NCBI RefSeq assembly: GCF_001612965.1
Contig: NZ_BDBL01000038.1
Location: forward strand, 26,684-90,683
Length of the DNA: 64,000 nucleotides
Direction of reading: 5' to 3'
DNA from: Nocardia kruczakiae NBRC 101016
GTDB taxonomy: Bacteria > Actinomycetota > Actinomycetes > Mycobacteriales > Mycobacteriaceae
Shown here: positions 59,497 to 64,000 of the stretch, one piece after another
Numbering within the stretch: the stretch's first letter is position 1
How the letters are laid out: each line of letters starts with the position of its first letter
The notes under the pieces: generated by a model
Databases searched by the model: none
What the model was told of the DNA's origin: nothing
The model's input: only the letters and a program-made list of their open reading frames with translations
Translations under genes and position numbers: made by a program

Positions 59497-59610
59497 CTGT
59501 GCACCCCTGCTTTGGCTAGTTCCGTCAACCAGAGTAGCGGCTGTTACGGAGGTGGCCGACAGTATTTACCAGGATCTAACGATGACTTCAGTCACCGGAA
59601 ACAAATGCTG

Positions 59611-59640
59611 AAGCCCGCCACCTGAAACGGTGGCGGGCTT
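59611..59640 (-). terminator. Terminator of the bS22 gene
   Basis: AAGCCCGCCACC (59611-59622), loop TGAAAC, GGTGGCGGGCTT (59629-59640): a perfect 12-bp stem, 26 bases after the bS22 stop on the minus strand. Confidence 0.85.
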
Positions 59641-59665
59641 TCAGCTAATTTCCAGCGTGTAAGAC

Positions 59666-59767
59666 TTACTTGCCGAGTTTGCGACGCTGCACGCGCGTAC
59701 GGCGAAGCAGCTTGCGGTGCTTCTTCTTCGACATCCGCTTACGGCGCTTCTTGATCACAGAACCCAT
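59666..59767 (-). CDS. Small ribosomal subunit protein bS22 (AURKAIP1/COX24 domain)
   Basis: 33 residues, [20 protein letters not shown] followed by [13 protein letters not shown], almost entirely basic. The sequence is essentially that of mycobacterial Rv0500B, found in mycobacterial 30S structures as bS22. It lies in the conserved context between the epimerase and the excisionase-type HTH. Its own terminator follows. Confidence 0.95.
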
Positions 59768-59997
59768 AGGGTTGTTCCTCGCGTTCTCTCTCTACCCTCG
59801 GCACGCACGCCGGTTACGTACGCCCATCTTCCGGTTCGCTCGGCGGCCGCCTGGCAACCAGTGTTCAGCTCCCGACCTGACCCAGATCGGCAGCGGGTAA
59901 CACAACGGTGGTTCATCGTACCGGGCCAACCCACGGCGAACGAAACGGGCACCGATGTGCCCGGTCGCCGACACCGCCGACCGGCGTTCCCACGTCG

Positions 59998-60225
59998 CTA
60001 CCCGGCGTCGAAGTACGACGTCTGCAGGTAGTCGTGTACCGCCTTGGCGTGTACCCGGAACGATCGACCGACTCTGACAGCGGGTAGTTCTCCCGAGTGA
60101 ACCAGCCGATACACCGTCATCTTGGAAACCCGCATCAGATTCGCCACCTCGGCAACGGTGAGGAACTGTGTTCCTCCACCGCCGATGACAGGACCGGAAC
60201 TCGCAGAGCTGTTTCCAGACATCAT
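59998..60225 (-). CDS. Excisionase-family HTH protein (Rv0500A-like)
   Basis: 75 residues. Winged HTH of MerR/Xis type: LTVAEVANLMRVSKMTVYRLVHSGELPAVRVGRSFRVHAKAV, ending YLQTSYFDAG, a tail conserved in mycobacterial Rv0500A. ATG 60225 or 60222; both have only weak ribosome sites. No phage genes nearby, so it is a housekeeping regulator despite the family name. Confidence 0.9.
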   Translation of the reverse strand: MMSGNSSASSGPVIGGGGTQFLTVAEVANLMRVSKMTVYRLVHSGELPAVRVGRSFRVHAKAVHDYLQTSYFDAG

Positions 60226-60392
60226 TGCGCCACTGACCTCCGGCACGTCCGCGCCGCCGGCTTCCCCACCGGCGGAACAGACACGCACGTGCTCCCTCGA
60301 GCTTAGCGTGACCAGTGGGATTGCTGCGACGGGTGGGAGAAATAGCAGTGTCACCAGCGGATGTCACGTCACACCCGGCGGCCACCGCGCGG

Positions 60393-61211
60393 TTACTCGC
60401 CGGTCGCTCCCTGTTCGACCGAGCGGCGCTTGGCCGCGTGCAACGCCTCCCAGAATGCCGAACGCACGCCGCCGCGCTCGAGCTCGCGCACGGCCGCCGC
60501 GGTCGTCCCCGCCGGCGAGGTCACGGCGGCACGCAACTCCGCGGCATCCTGGCCGGATTCCTCCAGCAGCGCCGCCGAGCCGAGCATGGTCTGCACCACC
60601 AGTTCGGTGGCCACGTCCCGGGTCAGCCCGAGGCCGACACCGGCCTCCACCATGGCCTCGACCACCAGGAAGAAGTACGCGGGCCCGGAGCCGGACACCG
60701 CGGTCACCGCGTCCATCTGGCTCTCGGCGACGGTGACGACCCGGCCGACCGCGCCCAGCAGTTCCGAGACCGTATCCAGCTCGGCCGATTTGGCGTGACG
60801 GCCGGCCGCGATCGCGCTCATACCCTGGCCGACCAGCATCGGAGTGTTCGGCATGACCCGCACCACCGGGAATCCGGCGGGCAACTTCGACTCCACCCGG
60901 GCGGTGGTCACGCCGGCCGCGAGCGACACCAGGATCTGATCGCGGTCGTTGTCGAGTTCGAGTTTGCCGAGTTCGGTCAGCACGGCGTCGACATCGTGCG
61001 GCTTCACCGCGACCACCAGCACATCCGCGCCCGCCGCGGCCTCGGCCAGACTGTCGGTGACCCGGATGCCGAACCGCTCGCTCAACACCTGCGCGCGTGC
61101 CGTCACCGTCTCGACCACGACCAGATCCTTACCCGGTCGCCCGGCCTCGAGCAGCCCGGCAATCAACGCCTCGCCGATCCGTCCGCCACCGATCACCGCA
61201 ATTCTCGTCAT
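60393..61211 (-). CDS. proC: Pyrroline-5-carboxylate reductase
   Basis: 272 residues. It reduces pyrroline-5-carboxylate to proline with NAD(P)H. N-terminal Rossmann motif VIGGGRIGEALIAG, and the ProC signature GSGPAYFFLVVEAMVEAGVGLGL near 170-192. ATG 61211. Context with Rv0500A/bS22-type genes matches mycobacteria. Confidence 0.94.
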   Translation of the reverse strand: MTRIAVIGGGRIGEALIAGLLEAGRPGKDLVVVETVTARAQVLSERFGIRVTDSLAEAAAGADVLVVAVKPHDVDAVLTELGKLELDNDRDQILVSLAAGVTTARVESKLPAGFPVVRVMPNTPMLVGQGMSAIAAGRHAKSAELDTVSELLGAVGRVVTVAESQMDAVTAVSGSGPAYFFLVVEAMVEAGVGLGLTRDVATELVVQTMLGSAALLEESGQDAAELRAAVTSPAGTTAAAVRELERGGVRSAFWEALHAAKRRSVEQGATGE

Positions 61212-61283
61212 GAGGCCCAAGGCTATCCGTGCGTGGCGAGCGATGCGGGGCAGGGGCGATCAGGAAGCCTGCGAGGCAGCGAA

Positions 61284-62174
61284 TCAGCGCGGCAGGGGAA
61301 TCAGCGCGAGCTGGCGGGTCTGCGCCACCACCGCGCCCGTGCTGTCGAGCACCAGCTGATCCTCGTCGAACATGCGCTCACCGATCTCGTGGGCGGTCGC
61401 GATGACCCGCAGCCACCCCGGCGCGGGCCGCCGCCGCAGGTAGGTGGTGAGCTGCACGGTCGGAGCCCAGCCGAACCGGCCCATATTCATCGGCACCGGC
61501 GGGCTCATATCGCCTGCCATCATGGCGAAATAGGCGGCGACATCCGGATCGCTGCCGTCCCCGGCGCGTGGACGGATCCACAGCCGCAGCCGCGGCTCGC
61601 CCTGCTCGCCGGACAGGAACCGCGCCCAGGACGGATCGATCGCCACCGACGCGCCCCGTGCGACGTTCACCAACCGGCCCATCGGAGAATCCGGCGCGTC
61701 GTATCCCAGGGCGTCGGCCGGCGGCTCCGGCGGCATATCCGCCACGGTCTCGCGCCGGTAGGCCGGTTCGGCGTCGTCGAGGTGACCGAAGGTGAACGCC
61801 GAATGCACCAGCGTGCGCCCACCCTGGACCAGATCGGCGTCGACCAGGCAGATCTGGCGGCCGGTCTTGCGGATACGGACCTCGTACTCCACCTCGCCGG
61901 GATCGGGGGCGCCGAGGAAATCGGTGCTCGCCGCGATCGGGAACATCTCGGCCAGATCGGGGTGCGTGGTGCGCAACCGGGTGGTGGCGGCGGCCGCCGA
62001 CGAGGCGATCATGGTGCCGCCGTGCAGTTTCTTGCCGATCGTCCACACCGGATCGATGACGCCGCGATAGCGCGCGAGTTCCGCGGAAGCCTCCACCTCG
62101 GTCACCGCGCACACCCGGCTGAACGGTGCGTCGTCCACCTCCGGTCGTACCGTCTCGACCGCCAGTTCCGTCAC
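61284..62174 (-). CDS. Thioesterase-family protein (Rv0499-like)
   Basis: 296 residues with two hotdog-like halves: HGGTMIASSAAAATTRL in the first and PTVQLTTYLRRRPAPGWLRV in the second, with the conserved DEDQLVLDSTGAVVAQTRQLALIP ending typical of TesB/acyl-CoA thioesterase II-like proteins. GTG 62174. Substrate unknown. Confidence 0.85.
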   Translation of the reverse strand: MTELAVETVRPEVDDAPFSRVCAVTEVEASAELARYRGVIDPVWTIGKKLHGGTMIASSAAAATTRLRTTHPDLAEMFPIAASTDFLGAPDPGEVEYEVRIRKTGRQICLVDADLVQGGRTLVHSAFTFGHLDDAEPAYRRETVADMPPEPPADALGYDAPDSPMGRLVNVARGASVAIDPSWARFLSGEQGEPRLRLWIRPRAGDGSDPDVAAYFAMMAGDMSPPVPMNMGRFGWAPTVQLTTYLRRRPAPGWLRVIATAHEIGERMFDEDQLVLDSTGAVVAQTRQLALIPLPR

Positions 62175-62307
62175 CCGCCCGCTCCTCTCCGTGGGCCCAG
62201 CCGGTTCCGACCCGGCTCGTACACCGTATAAGTCTGCCGGAAGGTCGCTCGATTCCCTACCGGGTGTGACGAAGCTGTACGGGCCGGGCTGTACCTGGCG
62301 GGGCCGA

Positions 62308-63207
62308 TCACCGCTGCCGGGTCGGTTCCCGCCCGGGCGCCGGCTGCAGATTGTTCAGATGGGTGCGGGCGAACCGCAGCGACCGCCCCAGCATCGCCGC
62401 GCGGTCGGCGGTGGTCCGTGCGTTCTGGGTGTTCACCTCGATCACGGCATGCCCATGGAAACCGTTGCGCACCAATGCTTCACACACTTCCACACAGGGC
62501 TGTGCACCCTCGCCGGGGATCAGGTGTTCGTCGTGTGCGGCGCCGCGCCCGTCGGCCAGGTGCAAATGCGCCAGACCGCTGCCCATGCGGTCGGCCAATG
62601 TCAGGGCGTCCATTCCGGCGGTCGCGGTGTGCGACAGATCCAGCGTGTAGTGCCGGAAGCCGGTGTCGGTCGGATCGTAGGACGGACTGAACGCGGTGAC
62701 GGAAAGTCCCGGTCCGCCACGGCGTTCCAGCCGGCGCGCCGAGCCGGAGCGGCGCCCGAACAGCGTGTCGGCGCGCATGGGGAACATGTTCTCCACCGCG
62801 ACCACGACCGGACTGCTGTCCTCGAGTTCGCCCACCTGCTGCGCGAAGCCCTCCGCATAGCGCCGCTGCCAGCGGAACGGCGGATGCACCACCACGGTCG
62901 CCGCCCCCAGCGCCTCCGCGGCCCGCACACTGCGTTCGAGCTTGGCCACCGGGTCGGCGCCCCACACCCGCTGCGAAATGAGCAGACAGGGCGCGTGCAC
63001 CGCCAGCACGGGCACCGAGTACCGGCGCACATACGACTGCACGGTGGCGATGTTCTGGCTGGCCGGTTCGGCCCAGACCATCAATTCCACGCCGTCGTAA
63101 CCCAAGTCGGCGGCGTACCGGAACGCCGCCTCGGTGTTCTCCGGATAGACCGACGCCGTCGACAATCCCACCTGAACGGTGGTCCCCACCTGACCGCTGT
63201 ACCCCAC
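62308..63207 (-). CDS. Xylose-isomerase-like TIM-barrel protein (Rv0498-like)
   Basis: 299 residues from GTG 63207 with GGGAG at 6-base spacing. AP-endonuclease-2/sugar isomerase fold: DGVELMVWAEP, HAPCLLI, VAVENMFP, LDLSHTATAG and HLHLADGRGAAHDEHLIPGEG provide the His, Glu and Asp metal ligands along the barrel. Probably a sugar-phosphate epimerase/isomerase or nuclease-like enzyme; reaction unknown. Confidence 0.87.
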   Translation of the reverse strand: MGYSGQVGTTVQVGLSTASVYPENTEAAFRYAADLGYDGVELMVWAEPASQNIATVQSYVRRYSVPVLAVHAPCLLISQRVWGADPVAKLERSVRAAEALGAATVVVHPPFRWQRRYAEGFAQQVGELEDSSPVVVAVENMFPMRADTLFGRRSGSARRLERRGGPGLSVTAFSPSYDPTDTGFRHYTLDLSHTATAGMDALTLADRMGSGLAHLHLADGRGAAHDEHLIPGEGAQPCVEVCEALVRNGFHGHAVIEVNTQNARTTADRAAMLGRSLRFARTHLNNLQPAPGREPTRQR

Positions 63208-63221
63208 TTGCTGCTCCCTGC

Positions 63222-64000
63222 TCAGTTCGTGCTGAGAAGAAAGGCTAGCGGTCCGAGCGTCACGAAGATGCCCACAACGACCGCGATCACCGTGCTGAGG
63301 ATGTCGTCGGTGCGGCGCAGCACCCGAACCAGCGCGACCAGACCGAGGATCACGACCATCGCCAGCACCAGGGCCACGAACGGCATGATGTCCCACATCT
63401 GCTCGAAGCCCTTGAACAGCAACATTCCCGCGACCGCCGCACCGACGGCCTGGCCGCCCAGGAAGATCCACTGCCGGCGATTCAGGTCCTCGACCGATCC
63501 ACGGCGCGGAGCCGGCCGGCTCAGCTGCGGCAGTTTGTCGCGCAGCGAGAATCCGCGCGCCGAGAATCCACGCGGCGCGGCCCGGCGACGGCGCGGGGTG
63601 GCCTCGATCTCCTCGTCGTCGAGCAGATCGTCGTCGTAGTCGTCCTCGGGCTCGTCGAGTTCGACCGGTGCGTAGAACTCGGTGCGCGCCTCGGCCGGAT
63701 CGAGCAGATCGATGACCCCGCGGCGCGGCCCGCGATCCCGGCGCGCCGCGGCTTCGCGTCGCTCCTCACGGGCTCCGGCGTCGCGCAGCAGATCTCCGGC
63801 AACGGTCTGCCCGGACAGCAGCGGCTGCTCGGAAGCGGCCAGCGACCATCCCGGCGACCGATCCTCGGCCGGCTCGTCCTCGTGGCCGCCCGGCCCGGAT
63901 TCGTCGAAATCACGGGGAGCCGAAACCGGAGCACCCGGCCGCCGCCGGGCCGACCACGCGGGGAGACCCCGGCCCGGGTCGGCGCCGTTGCGACCGCCCG
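63222..64000 (-). CDS. Membrane protein (Rv0497-like), 5' partial
   Basis: The frame is open from the window end to the stop at 63222, so the N-terminus lies beyond. The visible 259 residues have a polar, acidic/basic domain (EPEDDYDDDLLDDEEIEATPRRRR type) then three or four hydrophobic helices (IFLGGQAVGAAVAGMLLF, FVALVLAMVVILGLVALV, STVIAVVVGIFVTLGPLAFL). It follows the Rv0498-like gene as in mycobacteria. Function unknown. Confidence 0.85.
   Translation of the reverse strand, partial: GGRNGADPGRGLPAWSARRRPGAPVSAPRDFDESGPGGHEDEPAEDRSPGWSLAASEQPLLSGQTVAGDLLRDAGAREERREAAARRDRGPRRGVIDLLDPAEARTEFYAPVELDEPEDDYDDDLLDDEEIEATPRRRRAAPRGFSARGFSLRDKLPQLSRPAPRRGSVEDLNRRQWIFLGGQAVGAAVAGMLLFKGFEQMWDIMPFVALVLAMVVILGLVALVRVLRRTDDILSTVIAVVVGIFVTLGPLAFLLSTN

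Noticed and set aside
59998..60225. Excisionase gene as sign of a mobile element
   Set aside because: The protein matches the conserved mycobacterial Rv0500A in a conserved gene order next to proC and bS22, so it is a chromosomal regulator.

Overview
The window is high-GC, gene-dense actinomycete chromosome. Gene content and order point to the Mycobacteriales, most likely Nocardia or a close relative. Many blocks match the Mycobacterium tuberculosis regions Rv0497-Rv0514 and Rv0542c-Rv0558 as I recall them (no database was searched), but rex heads the hem operon, as in Nocardia, Rhodococcus and Streptomyces. No tRNA, rRNA, CRISPR array, transposase or integrase gene was recognised.

Layout. 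(1) 1-3125: tail of an MgtA-like glycosyltransferase, then a TetR / DHA2 efflux pump / SGNH hydrolase cassette that separates it from menG. (2) 3204-10667: menG, a very large assimilatory nitrate reductase-flavoprotein reductase fusion, an aldo/keto reductase with a divergent TetR, and a DinB-fold protein. (3) 10851-19824: menaquinone block (menD, menB, menE) with an IdeR-boxed siderophore-interacting protein, a VOC protein, a PiT phosphate transporter, a small membrane protein and a DUF3349 protein. (4) 19998-25379: DrrAB-type ABC exporter and a 1124-residue AfsR/SARP-like regulator. (5) 25692-30170: menA, small membrane proteins, a promoter-boxed HTH/ClpN pair, Cds1-like cysteine desulfhydrase and BldC. 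(6) 30294-39494: an accessory stretch with a DapA homologue, several regulators, two PlsC/hydrolase-type genes, many short tandem and inverted repeats, and an unexplained three-gene overlapping cluster facing an XRE-TPR regulator. (7) 39973-46273: cytochrome c maturation operon hemL-phosphatase-tlpA-ccdA-resB-ccsB, chained by GTGA overlaps. (8) 46523-55603: small secreted and membrane proteins, then hemB, cobA/hemD, hemC, hemA and rex, with a Rex operator upstream of rex. (9) 55955-64000: glutaredoxin-like protein, SerB-like HAD, PlsC, epimerase, ribosomal protein bS22, excisionase-type HTH, proC, thioesterase, TIM-barrel protein and a membrane protein cut by the window end.

How it fits together. 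Most of the window serves the respiratory chain: menaquinone (menA, B, D, E, G), tetrapyrroles (hemA, B, C, D, L) and cytochrome c assembly, with redox control by Rex and iron control at the siderophore-interacting gene. The accessory stretch holds the unusual material: a 17-bp minisatellite, in-frame reiterated stop codons, a dispersed inverted-repeat element in two opposite copies, a LexA-like box in front of an orphan 89-residue gene, and a promoter straddled by two copies of GTCAA-N6-TTGAC.
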